A stretch of 64,000 nt of DNA from an uncultured Flavobacteriales bacterium. Lineage in GTDB: Bacteria > Bacteroidota > Bacteroidia > Flavobacteriales_D > Parvicellaceae. Positions 1 to 9,245 of this stretch are shown here, in pieces. Within the stretch, counting starts at the first letter, position 1. The number at the start of each line of letters is the position of its first letter. The stretch lies in assembly GCA_943788755.1 (NCBI GenBank), contig CALSRM010000003.1, positions 124,001 to 188,000 of the forward strand, given 5' to 3'. Both the position numbers and the translations under genes were made by a program. Under the pieces are notes generated by a model that was given only the letters and a program-made list of their open reading frames with translations, did no database searches and was not told where the DNA came from.

Positions 1-636
1 TCTATGGGGCTATCCACCACAACGGTGTTAGAATTGAACTCAAGTAATACCACTAATATTACTGACATTGTTACTCCCACACCAAAGTACTTGTATTTTG
101 AAGCTTCTGGAACATCCAACCCTCTTGGGAATGTTACTACAAACTTCATTACAGATACCAGTAGATTTACTGTGGATGCAGAATTAGAATTACCGCTTGA
201 AGGTTATGCTTATGGCTTCACTTTTTCTGACACCATTCCTTTTACCTTTTCAGAAACCATTGAGAACATTGAAAACATTGAGAGCTTAATGATCCGAATT
301 AATGTAGATAATGGTTTTCCAGTCGAGTTATTGTCTCAAGTGATCTTTTTGGATTCAAACAATGTTACTCTTTTTGACTTAATGGATGCACCGGAGAACG
401 TTATTGAATCTGCTTTAATAGATGCCAATGGCAGGGTCAATCAGAACACGTTGAAGATTACTGACATAAACATAAATGAAACAAAAATTGAGCAAATATC
501 AGAAGCTAGATATATTGTTGTCAATGCCGTTTCCCAATCTCTAGATGGCAATAATGGTACAGTTGTTGAATTTTATGACGACTACAAATTAAATGTTAAA
601 ATAGGGATGCAAGTACAAGGAAAACTAAATTTTTAA
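1..636 (+). CDS. Secreted/surface protein of unknown function, C-terminal part (5' end cut by window)
   Basis: The frame is open from the first base, so the N-terminus lies outside the window; the Met near the edge is probably internal. The visible 211 residues contain no motif I recognise. They look like beta-rich extracellular sequence: short alternating hydrophobic strands, many Asn/Thr/Asp, no Cys and no membrane segment. The gene ends 11 bp before the DUF5723 gene, so the two are probably cotranscribed and may act together at the outer membrane. That partnership is inference from spacing only. Confidence 0.6.
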   Translation, partial: SMGLSTTTVLELNSSNTTNITDIVTPTPKYLYFEASGTSNPLGNVTTNFITDTSRFTVDAELELPLEGYAYGFTFSDTIPFTFSETIENIENIESLMIRINVDNGFPVELLSQVIFLDSNNVTLFDLMDAPENVIESALIDANGRVNQNTLKITDININETKIEQISEARYIVVNAVSQSLDGNNGTVVEFYDDYKLNVKIGMQVQGKLNF

Positions 637-647
637 AATAAAGCTAG

Positions 648-2030
648 ATGAATATTTTAAAAACTACAATAAGTCAAACTCTAGTAGTTAAATCTATTAC
701 TTGTTTACTCATTGGATTTGCACTGAATTCAATTTCTGCTCAAAAAGACTTCCTCCTATATGGATTAGATAATTTAGCACAGTCTCAATATGTAAACCCT
801 GCATTTAGAAATAACTCTAAGGCATATTTTACTTTTCCAGCATTGAATCAAAGTATTGGTTTGTCTCATTCTGGGTTTCAGTTTAATCATTTGGTACACC
901 AACGCGCAGATGATAGCTTAGTCTTGAAGCCAGACATTGCCATTTCAAAAATGAAAGGCATTAATTATATTACCTCAGATATTCAGAATGAACTATTCTC
1001 AATGGGGTTCTCTATCAAAAAGTCTTTTTTCACCTTATCGGTAGTCAATAAATTACAAACTAGATTTATGTACCCCAAAGATCTGTTTACCCTTGCCTTT
1101 GAAGGAAATGGAAAATCATTATTAGGTGAAAGAGCCTCGTTTGATGGGATTGGAGTAGATGCCCTTTCATACCTTGAAATTGGAATTGGATTCAACCGAG
1201 AATTTGGAGATAAATTAAAGCTGGGAGGAAAACTTAAATACCTAAACGGGATAGCAAATATTCATACGCGTAAAAGTAACCTAGGTATTTTTACTGATGA
1301 GCTAACCTTTGATATTGCCGTTGATGGATCTTTTGAGATTAACTCTTCTAATATTATGTCATTAGCGGACGGCAATAACTCCCAGCTAGTTTCGGATTTT
1401 ATCGGAAAGAACAAAGGATTTGGAATTGATTTAGGTGCTGTCTATAAATTGAGTGATAAAATTGAATTGAGCGCAAGTATTATTGATTTAGGAGTTATTT
1501 CCTGGAAATCCAATACGCAAAGCTATGTTTCTAACAATTTTGACTTTCAGTTTGAAGGTGTCGATATGGAACAGTTTCTTTCGGATTCTTCTGATGTGTT
1601 GCAAACTTTCTTAGATAGCTTAGGGAATAGTTTTACCATTAGTGATAACCAACAAAATTACCTTACTGGGTTATATACAAGAATCTATATAGGTGGTAAA
1701 TATAAGGTTACAGATAAAGTTACAGTAGGTGGTGTTTGGTACAGTGAATTTATTAATTCAAAATATAGAGCTGCAATTACCGCTTCTGGAGATATTAAAT
1801 TAACCAATTGGTTTAGTGCTGCTCTAAATTACACTTACTACGGTAGAGGTTACAAAAATGTTGGTCTAGGATTTGCTGTTAATGCAGGGCCTGTTCAGTT
1901 GTTTTTAATGACAGACAATATTATTGGACTCCTTGCACCGCATGCTACTAAAAACTGGCATTTTAGAGTAGGGTTCAACTTCCTAATTGGTAGAAAAAAG
2001 AACGTCAGTAAAGATGCTAGTCTAGAATAA
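648..2030 (+). CDS. DUF5723 family outer-membrane protein
   Basis: This 460-residue protein starts with a signal peptide (about residues 1-31, ending ISA before Gln-Lys-Asp). It then shows the opening typical of DUF5723 proteins: a short mature N-terminus with LYGLDNLAQSQYVNPAF, followed by alternating amphipathic strands to the C-terminus. The family is widespread in Bacteroidota, is predicted to form an outer-membrane beta-barrel, and its function is unknown. It follows the partial gene at the window edge by 11 bp, so they probably share an mRNA. The first Met is chosen because it gives a complete signal peptide. Confidence 0.75.
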   Translation: MNILKTTISQTLVVKSITCLLIGFALNSISAQKDFLLYGLDNLAQSQYVNPAFRNNSKAYFTFPALNQSIGLSHSGFQFNHLVHQRADDSLVLKPDIAISKMKGINYITSDIQNELFSMGFSIKKSFFTLSVVNKLQTRFMYPKDLFTLAFEGNGKSLLGERASFDGIGVDALSYLEIGIGFNREFGDKLKLGGKLKYLNGIANIHTRKSNLGIFTDELTFDIAVDGSFEINSSNIMSLADGNNSQLVSDFIGKNKGFGIDLGAVYKLSDKIELSASIIDLGVISWKSNTQSYVSNNFDFQFEGVDMEQFLSDSSDVLQTFLDSLGNSFTISDNQQNYLTGLYTRIYIGGKYKVTDKVTVGGVWYSEFINSKYRAAITASGDIKLTNWFSAALNYTYYGRGYKNVGLGFAVNAGPVQLFLMTDNIIGLLAPHATKNWHFRVGFNFLIGRKKNVSKDASLE

Positions 2031-2111
2031 ATAATTTCAGTCTATCAAATTGTTAAGTGTTGGTATTTGTTGGCTTTACTATTTATTACCTTAAAAAAAG
2101 GTATAATTTAT

Positions 2112-2119
2112 TACTTTTG
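2112..2119 (+). promoter_or_regulatory. -7 box (TACTTTTG) of the helicase gene
   Basis: TACTTTTG matches the Bacteroidota -7 consensus TAnnTTTG and lies 21 bp before the helicase ATG. No TTG was found at the expected -33 spacing. A small TACCTT/AAGGTA inverted repeat (2087-2103) sits just upstream. Confidence 0.35.
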
Positions 2120-2140
2120 CGACAACAAAATGTTTCGTAA

Positions 2141-3283
2141 ATGCCATTTTCTACTTTCGGTTTATCTCCGTCAATTGTAATTCAATTAATCAACAATAAT
2201 TATGAACATCCCTACCCTATTCAAAAGGAAGCAATTCCCGCGATTTTAGAAGGTAAAGACGTATTGGGAATTGCTAAAACAGGTTCTGGTAAAACAGCTA
2301 GTTATGTATTACCCATTTTAACCAACCTACAAGGTCAAACGAGAACCAAAAACAGACATGTAAATGTGTTGGTTCTGGTTCCTACCAGAGAATTAGCTGG
2401 GCAAGTAAAAGATGTATTTCAGCAATTTGGTTCAACCTTACCAGACCGAGTTAAGACAATAGCAGTGTTTGGAGGTGTATCTATTAATACCCAAATGCAG
2501 GCAATGCAAAACGTAAATGTATTGGTCGCTACTCCTGGTAGATTATTGGAGTTAGTTGAATCGAATGCTGTGCATTTATCAAGTATTTCTGCATTAGTTT
2601 TGGACGAAGCAGATAAAATGCTAAATCTCGGTTTTAAGTCCGAAATGGACAAAATATTCAATTTATTACCCAAAAAACGGCAAAATTTGCTGTTTTCTGC
2701 CACTTTAAGCGAAGATGTCAATACTATCAATCAGGTACTGTTAGACAATCCTGCTGTTATTAAAATAGCTTCTGAAGAAAATAATATTGACCTTATTAAT
2801 CAATCGGCATATTATATTGATGAAGACAAAAAGGGGCCACTACTTCGCTATTTGATTAAGCACAATAACATGCAGCAAGTTTTAGTATTTACTTCTTCTA
2901 CTTATAAAGCAGATAACGTAGCCGATAAATTGCGGAAAAATGGAATCGATGCTTCTGCAATTCACAGTAAAAAAAGCCAGAGCGCAAGAACGGATGCTTT
3001 GCGAAATTTTAAAAACGGAAGCATAAGAGTCCTTGTCGCAACAGATTTATTAGCGCGTGGAATTGATATTGAGTTCCTGCCTGTAGTGATAAATTATGAG
3101 TTACCGCGCTCACCAAAAGATTACATTCACCGGATTGGGAGAACCGGAAGAGCTGATACCCCGGGGGATGCTATTACCATAGTTACACCTGAAGATGAAC
3201 ATCATTTTAAAATTATTCAAAAGAAAATGAAGAAATGGGTGGATAGAGTTGCTTGTGATAATTTGGATTTGAAACATTATTAA
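2141..3283 (+). CDS. DEAD/DEAH-box ATP-dependent RNA helicase (RhlE-like)
   Basis: An ATP-dependent RNA helicase with all core motifs in order: Q motif around residues 20-33 (YEHPYPIQKEAIP), Walker A AKTGSGKT at 45-52, PTRELA, TPGR, DEAD, SAT, then in the second RecA domain ARGID and HRIGRTGR near residues 329-336. At 380 residues it is a minimal two-domain enzyme; the basic C-terminal tail common in RhlE/CsdA proteins is essentially absent. Such enzymes unwind RNA duplexes in ribosome assembly or RNA decay, often in the cold. It stands alone, converging on secA. The exact subfamily cannot be decided from sequence reading. Confidence 0.93.
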   Translation: MPFSTFGLSPSIVIQLINNNYEHPYPIQKEAIPAILEGKDVLGIAKTGSGKTASYVLPILTNLQGQTRTKNRHVNVLVLVPTRELAGQVKDVFQQFGSTLPDRVKTIAVFGGVSINTQMQAMQNVNVLVATPGRLLELVESNAVHLSSISALVLDEADKMLNLGFKSEMDKIFNLLPKKRQNLLFSATLSEDVNTINQVLLDNPAVIKIASEENNIDLINQSAYYIDEDKKGPLLRYLIKHNNMQQVLVFTSSTYKADNVADKLRKNGIDASAIHSKKSQSARTDALRNFKNGSIRVLVATDLLARGIDIEFLPVVINYELPRSPKDYIHRIGRTGRADTPGDAITIVTPEDEHHFKIIQKKMKKWVDRVACDNLDLKHY

Positions 3284-3340
3284 GTTCCAATGCAATATAG
3301 AACCTTACTTTCTATCAATCTATTTTTGATTCAAAATTAG

Positions 3341-3367
3341 GTAGTTTGGAAAAACCTTCCAACCTAC
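3341..3367. terminator. Hairpin between convergent helicase and secA genes
   Basis: An 11-bp stem with one mismatch (GTAGTTTGGAA at 3341-3351, TTCCAACCTAC at 3357-3367) and a 5-nt loop lies in the 102-bp gap between the two convergent 3' ends. Short T and A runs flank it. It could terminate transcription from both sides. Confidence 0.45.
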
Positions 3368-3385
3368 TTTAAAAATTGATTCTGT

Positions 3386-6300
3386 CTAATTCTCAATCAA
3401 CTGCCAAGAACCTGAAACAATTAGTGACTCAGCTTGTTTGAATTTTAGTTCTTTTGTCTCTCCGCTCGTAAGGTTCAATATTTTCACCTTATCGTTTCTA
3501 CCAAACTTTTTTCCAACTGAAACAGGAACGGGTTTTGGAGCTTTGCGCTGTCCACCGCCTTGCTGTTGTTGTGCTTGTTGCTGGTTTTGTTGCGTTGCTT
3601 CTCCTAAATCTGGCTTACTTTCTTTTAACCGACTTAAATCTGGTTTTGGCGCTGCTTGCAAACGTGAACTTGCTTGTTGCTGTTGTTCATCACCAATAGG
3701 TAATTGGGCTTTCATTAAGAATGAGATAACATCTCTATTTAACTCATCCATCATGGTTTTAAACAAATTATAACCCTCTAATTTATAAATTAAAAGCGGA
3801 TCTTTTTGCTCATATTGCGCATGATAAACAGAAGATTTTAAATCGTCCATTTCCCGTAAATGTTCCTTCCATTCGTTGTCTATCAAACCAAGAGCAACAC
3901 TTTTTTCCATTGCTTTTAGCGCACTTGCTCCTTTCGACTCTACAGCCTCTTTCAGGTTAGCAACAATTTTTAATGACTTTCTCCCATCCGTAAATGGTAT
4001 CACAATGTTTTCGAAAGAGTCACCTTGCTTTTCGTACACATCTGTTACAACTGGAATAATTTTGCCTTTAATGATCTGTTCTTTCCTTAGGTAAGAAGCT
4101 TTCGCCTGCTCGTAAACTTGGTTAATTATATCATCTGGATCGCCTTCATTAAAGGTTTCTAAATCAACCGGAGCTTCGATCCCTAAAACACGTATTAACT
4201 CTAACTCGAAACCTTCGTAATCTCTACTTTCTTGAAAGTCTGCAACAATTACTTCAGCTATTTCAAAGAACATGTTATCGATATCTAAGTCTAGCTTATC
4301 TCCGAACAGAGCGTTTTTTCTTCGTGTATAAATTGCTGTACGCTGTGCATTCATTACATCATCAAACTCCAATAATCGTTTACGAATACCAAAATTGTTC
4401 TCCTCCACTTTCTTTTGCGCTCTTTCAATAGACTTAGAAATCATTCCATGCTGGATAACCTCACCCTCTTTATGACCTAACCTATCCATCATTTTTGCGA
4501 TTCTTTCAGAACCGAAAAGACGCATTAAATTATCTTCCAAAGAAACAAAGAACTGAGAAGATCCTGGATCACCTTGACGACCAGCACGACCCCTTAACTG
4601 TCTATCTACCCTTCTTGAATCGTGACGCTCAGTTGCAACAATCGCTAAACCTCCTGAATCTATTACACCAGGCCCTAATTTAATATCTGTACCACGACCT
4701 GCCATATTTGTGGCAATCGTAACGGTACCGGCTTCACCGGCAGCGCGAACCACATCAGCTTCCTTTTGATGCAATTTTGCATTTAAAACTTGGTGAGGTA
4801 TTTTCTTCATATTTAGCATTCTACTAACCAATTCCGAAATCTCAACGTTGGTTGTACCAACTAAAACAGGTCTTCCTGCATTACGAAGCGCTTCAACTTC
4901 GTCGATAATTGCGCTGTATTTTTCACGCGCTGTTTTGTATACTAAATCTTGTTTGTCAATTCTTTGAATTGGACGGTTTGTAGGAACTACAACAACATCC
5001 AATTCGTAAATATCCCAAAGTTCTTTTGCTTCCGTCTCTGCAGTACCGGTCATTCCCGCTAACTTATGATACATACGGAAATAGTTTTGCAAAGTAATCG
5101 TAGCATATGTTTGAGAAGCAGCTTCAACTTTGACATTCTCCTTTGCTTCAATGGCTTGGTGAAGTCCATCTGAATAACGCCGCCCATCCATGATACGACC
5201 TGTCTGCTCATCAACAATTTTCACTTTGTTGTCGATTACGACATACTCTACATCCATTTCGAAAAGAGAATATGCTTTCAACAATTGATTGATTGAATGA
5301 ATTCGTTCCGCTTTAACTGTATAATCAGTTATCATGGCATCCTTCAACTTCAACTGTTCATCTTTAGCAGGTGTACTCTCTTCAATTTCAGTCATCTTCA
5401 GCCCAATATCTGGAAGGATATAGAATTCTGGATCTTCAGCACCTGAAATTAAATCAATCCCTTTTTCTGTAAGATCAATCGTATTATTTTTTTCATCAAT
5501 CACAAAATACAACAACTCATCTGCCTTCGGCATCTCTTTAGCGTTGTCCTGTAAATAATGATTTTCCGTTTTCTGCAATTGAGCTCTCATTCCTGGTTCA
5601 CTCAAATATTTAATAATTGCTTTATTTTTTGGCAACCCCCTAAATGAACGCAATAAGGCTAAACCTCCTTCTTCAAGGTTCTTTTTCGTTTCTTTTTTAT
5701 CTCCACCTTCCGCATTTCCCTTAGCTAATTTACTTTTTGCTTCAGTTATTAAAGTAGTAACTAATTTACGCTGAGCAGCAACCAACTTTTCAATTTTTGG
5801 CTTCAACTCATTGAACTCATGTTCATCTCCTTTTGGAGTTGGTCCAGAAATAATCAATGGAGTTCTTGCATCATCTACTAATACAGAATCTACCTCATCA
5901 ATAATAGCATAATGATGTTTTCGTTGAACTAACCCATCTGGTTCACTTACCATATTATCTCTTAGGTAATCAAATCCAAATTCGTTATTCGTTCCAAATA
6001 CAATATCAGCGTTGTATGCTTTAATTCTTCCTGGTGAATGTGGCTCGTGGTTATCAATACAATCGACTGTCAAACCATGAAACTGATAAATTGGACCCAT
6101 CCATAAAGCATCACGTCTTGCTAGGTAATCATTTACTGTAATTAAGTGAACTCCTTTGCCAGAAAGTGCATTTAAATAAACAGGAAGTGTTGCAACAAGT
6201 GTTTTTCCTTCTCCAGTTTGCATCTCTGCAATTTTTCCTTTGTGAAGAGCAGCGCCACCCAGCAATTGGACATCGTAATGAATCATGTTCCAAATTACTT

Positions 6301-6802
6301 CTGTACCAGAGGCGTCCCATGTTTTATTCCAAAAAGCTTTCTCCCCAATTATTTCTACATTTTCTCTTGATTCAGCAACTTCTTTATCAAAATCATTTGC
6401 AGTTACTTCAACTTTCTCATTCTCTGTAAAACGTTTTGCTGTTTCTTTAACAACAGCGAATGCTTGCGGTAATATATCTAATAAAACTTCTTCTAGAACC
6501 ACGTCAGATTCCTTCTCCAATGTTTCAATCTCTTGAAACATCTGTTCCTTCTCGTCTATAGGTGTATTAGCGTCCGCTGCTTTTTTCTTTAACTCAGAAA
6601 TTTTATCATCTATCTCTTTAAGTCCAGCTGTAATTTTTGCTTTAAGACCAGGTGTAATAGCTCTTAGCTCATCATTGGAAAGCTCTCCTAATTTAGCATG
6701 TTCTACATTTGCAGCCTCTACAAAAGGTTGTAACTCTTTAAGATCTTTTTGACCTTTATCTCCAAATAATTTTTTCAGGATTCCACCAATCATCGCTTTC
6801 AA
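3386..6802 (-). CDS. secA: Preprotein translocase ATPase SecA
   Basis: SecA drives Sec-dependent export through SecYEG. Visible features are Walker A MQTGEGKT, the DEVDSVLVDDARTPLIISG Walker B region, MTGTAETEA, MAGRGTDI and QLRGRAGRQGDPG. At 1138 residues it is longer than the roughly 900-residue Proteobacterial form, mainly from an insertion after the DEVD region (charged, Lys/Glu-rich) and a Gln-rich linker near the C-terminus. The usual Cys-rich zinc motif at the C-terminus is missing. A KFGRND-VKILNLTSGETKELKFKQAE module replaces it, a form I associate with other Bacteroidota SecA proteins. An in-frame Met three codons later (6793) is an alternative start. A TATTTTTG box (6816-6823, minus strand) lies just upstream. 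Confidence 0.97.
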   Translation of the reverse strand: MKAMIGGILKKLFGDKGQKDLKELQPFVEAANVEHAKLGELSNDELRAITPGLKAKITAGLKEIDDKISELKKKAADANTPIDEKEQMFQEIETLEKESDVVLEEVLLDILPQAFAVVKETAKRFTENEKVEVTANDFDKEVAESRENVEIIGEKAFWNKTWDASGTEVIWNMIHYDVQLLGGAALHKGKIAEMQTGEGKTLVATLPVYLNALSGKGVHLITVNDYLARRDALWMGPIYQFHGLTVDCIDNHEPHSPGRIKAYNADIVFGTNNEFGFDYLRDNMVSEPDGLVQRKHHYAIIDEVDSVLVDDARTPLIISGPTPKGDEHEFNELKPKIEKLVAAQRKLVTTLITEAKSKLAKGNAEGGDKKETKKNLEEGGLALLRSFRGLPKNKAIIKYLSEPGMRAQLQKTENHYLQDNAKEMPKADELLYFVIDEKNNTIDLTEKGIDLISGAEDPEFYILPDIGLKMTEIEESTPAKDEQLKLKDAMITDYTVKAERIHSINQLLKAYSLFEMDVEYVVIDNKVKIVDEQTGRIMDGRRYSDGLHQAIEAKENVKVEAASQTYATITLQNYFRMYHKLAGMTGTAETEAKELWDIYELDVVVVPTNRPIQRIDKQDLVYKTAREKYSAIIDEVEALRNAGRPVLVGTTNVEISELVSRMLNMKKIPHQVLNAKLHQKEADVVRAAGEAGTVTIATNMAGRGTDIKLGPGVIDSGGLAIVATERHDSRRVDRQLRGRAGRQGDPGSSQFFVSLEDNLMRLFGSERIAKMMDRLGHKEGEVIQHGMISKSIERAQKKVEENNFGIRKRLLEFDDVMNAQRTAIYTRRKNALFGDKLDLDIDNMFFEIAEVIVADFQESRDYEGFELELIRVLGIEAPVDLETFNEGDPDDIINQVYEQAKASYLRKEQIIKGKIIPVVTDVYEKQGDSFENIVIPFTDGRKSLKIVANLKEAVESKGASALKAMEKSVALGLIDNEWKEHLREMDDLKSSVYHAQYEQKDPLLIYKLEGYNLFKTMMDELNRDVISFLMKAQLPIGDEQQQQASSRLQAAPKPDLSRLKESKPDLGEATQQNQQQAQQQQGGGQRKAPKPVPVSVGKKFGRNDKVKILNLTSGETKELKFKQAESLIVSGSWQLIEN

Positions 6803-7011
6803 TTTTTTGAACCAACAAAAATAACCTAATTGTTGATTTAGATTGCATATTTTATAAGGTTTTTGGGGAGTCAGTAATTATGCCAATCAGATATTTATGA
6901 CATGTTGTCTTGAATGCTGCTTCGAAAATTATATATGTAACGCTGAGAGTAGTAAAGCACTTTTTTTGAGGAGTGGGTTTAAAAAACTTACTAAATCAAA
7001 AAAAATAGACC

Positions 7012-7049
7012 AAAAAAAAGCCACATTTATTTTATAAATGTGGCTTTTT
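7012..7049 (-). terminator. Rho-independent terminator, bidirectional
   Basis: A perfect 10-bp stem (GCCACATTTA at 7020-7029, TAAATGTGGC at 7035-7044) is flanked by eight A on the left and five T on the right, so it can work in both directions. It lies 20 bp past the end of the DUF2795 gene, whose transcripts it most likely ends. Confidence 0.85.
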
Positions 7050-7068
7050 CAATGCTGTAAAATCCTAA

Positions 7069-7290
7069 CTAATATTCATCCTCATTAAAAAAGAAATCCT
7101 CTTTTGTGGGATAATCCGGCCAAATATCTTCGATTGTTTCATATGATTCCCCCTCGTCCTCCAAAGCAGATAGGTTTTCTACCACTTCTAAAGGCGCTCC
7201 TGTTCTCATAGCAAAATCTATTAGCTCTTCCTTAACCGCTGGCCAAGGTGCATCTTCCAAGTACGAAGCAAGTTCTAGTGTCCAATACAT
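7069..7290 (-). CDS. DUF2795 family protein
   Basis: A 73-residue acidic protein that matches DUF2795: MYWTLELASYLEDAPWP, then a helical segment around LIDFAMRTGAPLEVVENL, then an Asp/Glu-rich tail ending DEY. DUF2795 is a small helical domain of unknown function that is nearly universal in Flavobacteriia as a stand-alone protein. Its own promoter (7329-7357) and terminator (7012-7049) suggest a monocistronic gene that is strongly expressed. Confidence 0.85.
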   Translation of the reverse strand: MYWTLELASYLEDAPWPAVKEELIDFAMRTGAPLEVVENLSALEDEGESYETIEDIWPDYPTKEDFFFNEDEY

Positions 7291-7328
7291 AATGTTAACT
7301 TTATTTAATTAATTCTTTTAACGAAACG

Positions 7329-7357
7329 CAAAAGTATATTTTTTAGCAACATATCAA
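7329..7357 (-). promoter_or_regulatory. Promoter of the DUF2795 gene
   Basis: On the minus strand a TTG (7357-7355), within TTTTG, is followed after 18 bp by TACTTTTG (7336-7329). This matches the Bacteroidota TTG-N19-TAnnTTTG promoter within one base of spacing and lies about 40 bp before the start codon. Confidence 0.55.
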
Positions 7358-7422
7358 AATAAAAATAAAATTATTTTTATCAATACATAATAATTTGACT
7401 AACAAGCATTTAACTGCCTCCT

Positions 7423-7971
7423 CTACATCTTAGGCTTCCAAAGGGCTTCTTTTACACCTAAATCCTGGGTGACTTTTCGACTTAAAACAAATAAATAATC
7501 CGATAATCGGTTCAAATACTGAAAAATTAGTGCATCAATTACTTCATCGCGAGCCAATTCTACAACTAATCGCTCGCATCTTCTGCAAACAGTTCTGGCA
7601 ACGTGACAATAAGACACTGTTGTGTGACCACCTGGAAGTGTAAAGTTGGTCATCTCAGGTAAATCAACACTCATTCTATCCATCTCATCTTCTAAAAGCT
7701 GAATGTCTTTCAATTCTATTTTAGGCATTTTTAATTTTGGCTTACCTGGGTCTGCTGCTAATTGAGCTCCAAGCGTAAAAATTCTGTCTTGTATCTCGAT
7801 CAGTACTGAAATATAAGAAGCATCTATTTCCTGGTCCCGCAAGATTCCAATCCAAGAATTTAGCTCATCACTTGTACCGTAAGCATTTATTCGCAAATCA
7901 TATTTTGGCACTCTCTTTCCTCCAAATAAAGAAGTATCCCCTTTATCTCCTGTTTTAGTATATACTTTCAT
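7423..7971 (-). CDS. PduO-type cob(I)alamin adenosyltransferase
   Basis: The enzyme transfers the adenosyl group of ATP to cob(I)alamin, making adenosylcobalamin. The N-terminal signature MKVYTKTGDKGDTSLFGG is the ATP-binding loop of PduO/MMAB enzymes. Later motifs RVPKYDLRINAYGTSDELNS, FTLPGG, ARTVCRRCER and LNRLSDYLFVLSR are typical. The start is placed at the second Met, where the conserved signature begins. This leaves a 1-nt gap to the dusB stop codon, while the upstream Met would overlap it. The length (about 182) is normal. It implies a B12-dependent enzyme, such as methylmalonyl-CoA mutase, elsewhere in the genome. Confidence 0.93.
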   Translation of the reverse strand: MKVYTKTGDKGDTSLFGGKRVPKYDLRINAYGTSDELNSWIGILRDQEIDASYISVLIEIQDRIFTLGAQLAADPGKPKLKMPKIELKDIQLLEDEMDRMSVDLPEMTNFTLPGGHTTVSYCHVARTVCRRCERLVVELARDEVIDALIFQYLNRLSDYLFVLSRKVTQDLGVKEALWKPKM

Positions 7972-7972
7972 A

Positions 7973-8938
7973 TCAAACAATATTATTTAAAATTGAAACC
8001 AACTCATCGTAACTGTCAATGGTAACCAATTGCATACGAATAGGTTTAAAATTCTCTATTCCTTTGAAATAATTAGCATAATGGCGCCTCATTTCTACAA
8101 CTCCCAGGCGATGGCCTTTCCATTCTATTGAAAATTTTAAATGCTCCTTAACGATTTTAACCTTATCCTTTAGACTCGGTTTTTGCAAATGCTCTCCTGT
8201 TTTCATAAAGTGCTTAACCTCATTAAAAAACCAAGGATTCCCGATACTTGCTCTTCCTACCATTATACCATCAACACCGTATCTATTTTTATATTCCACC
8301 ACTTTTTCTGGTGAATTTATATCACCGTTTCCAAATACAGGTATGTGCATTCTTGCGTTGCTTTTTACATCTGCAATCAAACTCCAATCTGCATCACCTT
8401 TATACATTTGAGAGCGCGTTCTTCCATGAATAGAAATAGCTGCAATTCCTACATCTTGCAATCGTTCAGCAACGTCCACAATATATTTTGTGTTGTCATC
8501 CCAACCTAGTCGTGTTTTTACAGTTACTGGCAAACTAGTGGAATTAACAATCTCTTTGGTCATTTCAACCATTTTTGGAATATCTTTTAGTATTCCTGCA
8601 CCAGCTCCTTTTCCAGCGACTTTCTTTACAGGACAGCCGTAATTAATATCAATAAAATCTGGCCCTGCTTGTTCGCAAATAGCCGCAGATTGCCGCATAG
8701 ATTCTATTTCGTTTCCAAAAATCTGAATTGCGATTGGGCGCTCGTATTCAAAAACATCTAGCTTTTGAACACTCTTAGCAGCATCACGAATTAAGCCTTC
8801 TGAAGATATAAATTCGGTGTACATTACATCAGCACCGTGTTTTTTGCAGACTGCTCGAAAAGGCGGATCACTCACATCTTCCATGGGCGCAAGCAACAGT
8901 GGGAACTCTCCAACTTCAATATTTCCAATTTTCACCAT
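7973..8938 (-). CDS. dusB: tRNA-dihydrouridine synthase (DusB type)
   Basis: A flavin enzyme that reduces uridines in tRNA D-loops. Typical features are PLLLAPMEDVSDPPFR at the N-terminus, DINYGCPVKKV with the catalytic Cys, VTVKTRLGWDD, ISIHGRTRSQMYKG, GNGDI and DGIMVGRASIGNPW. The start at the second in-frame Met (MVKIGNIEVG) is preferred over the Met ten codons upstream because the conserved fold begins there and a TATTTTTG -7 box (8945-8952) lies inside the longer version. It is 1 nt from the adenosyltransferase gene and so probably in an operon with it. Confidence 0.93.
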   Translation of the reverse strand: MVKIGNIEVGEFPLLLAPMEDVSDPPFRAVCKKHGADVMYTEFISSEGLIRDAAKSVQKLDVFEYERPIAIQIFGNEIESMRQSAAICEQAGPDFIDINYGCPVKKVAGKGAGAGILKDIPKMVEMTKEIVNSTSLPVTVKTRLGWDDNTKYIVDVAERLQDVGIAAISIHGRTRSQMYKGDADWSLIADVKSNARMHIPVFGNGDINSPEKVVEYKNRYGVDGIMVGRASIGNPWFFNEVKHFMKTGEHLQKPSLKDKVKIVKEHLKFSIEWKGHRLGVVEMRRHYANYFKGIENFKPIRMQLVTIDSYDELVSILNNIV

Positions 8939-9245
8939 TTGGTGCAAAAATAAACGAAAAACTAGCACTACTTAATTGCAAAGGCAGGAAACTTCTGCTT
9001 TTTTAACAGACAAACCATATTCGGCAGTCTTAAAGCGGACTAAAACTCACTCATTAGAGCAGCTAGAAAAGTTTCTTCTTTTAATTTGACTAGCATCTAG
9101 TCAGAGAAAAGAAAGAATCTCTCACCGGAATTAAACCATCACTTTTTTGATCAATCCGCTCGGTTTTTCTTTTACATTGTCCTAAATAAACAAAAGCATT
9201 GTGCGGAATTTTTAATTCCAATTAATTCTTTCAATATTCGCAAGA
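8939..9245. other. Intergenic region between divergent dusB and CPBP genes
   Basis: These 307 bp carry the dusB -7 box at their left end (8945-8952) and a perfect 7-bp inverted repeat TGACTAG-CAT-CTAGTCA at 9087-9103. I see no small gene or RNA. The palindrome could be an operator or an RNA hairpin. No T-run follows it, so it is unlikely to be a terminator. Confidence 0.4.
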
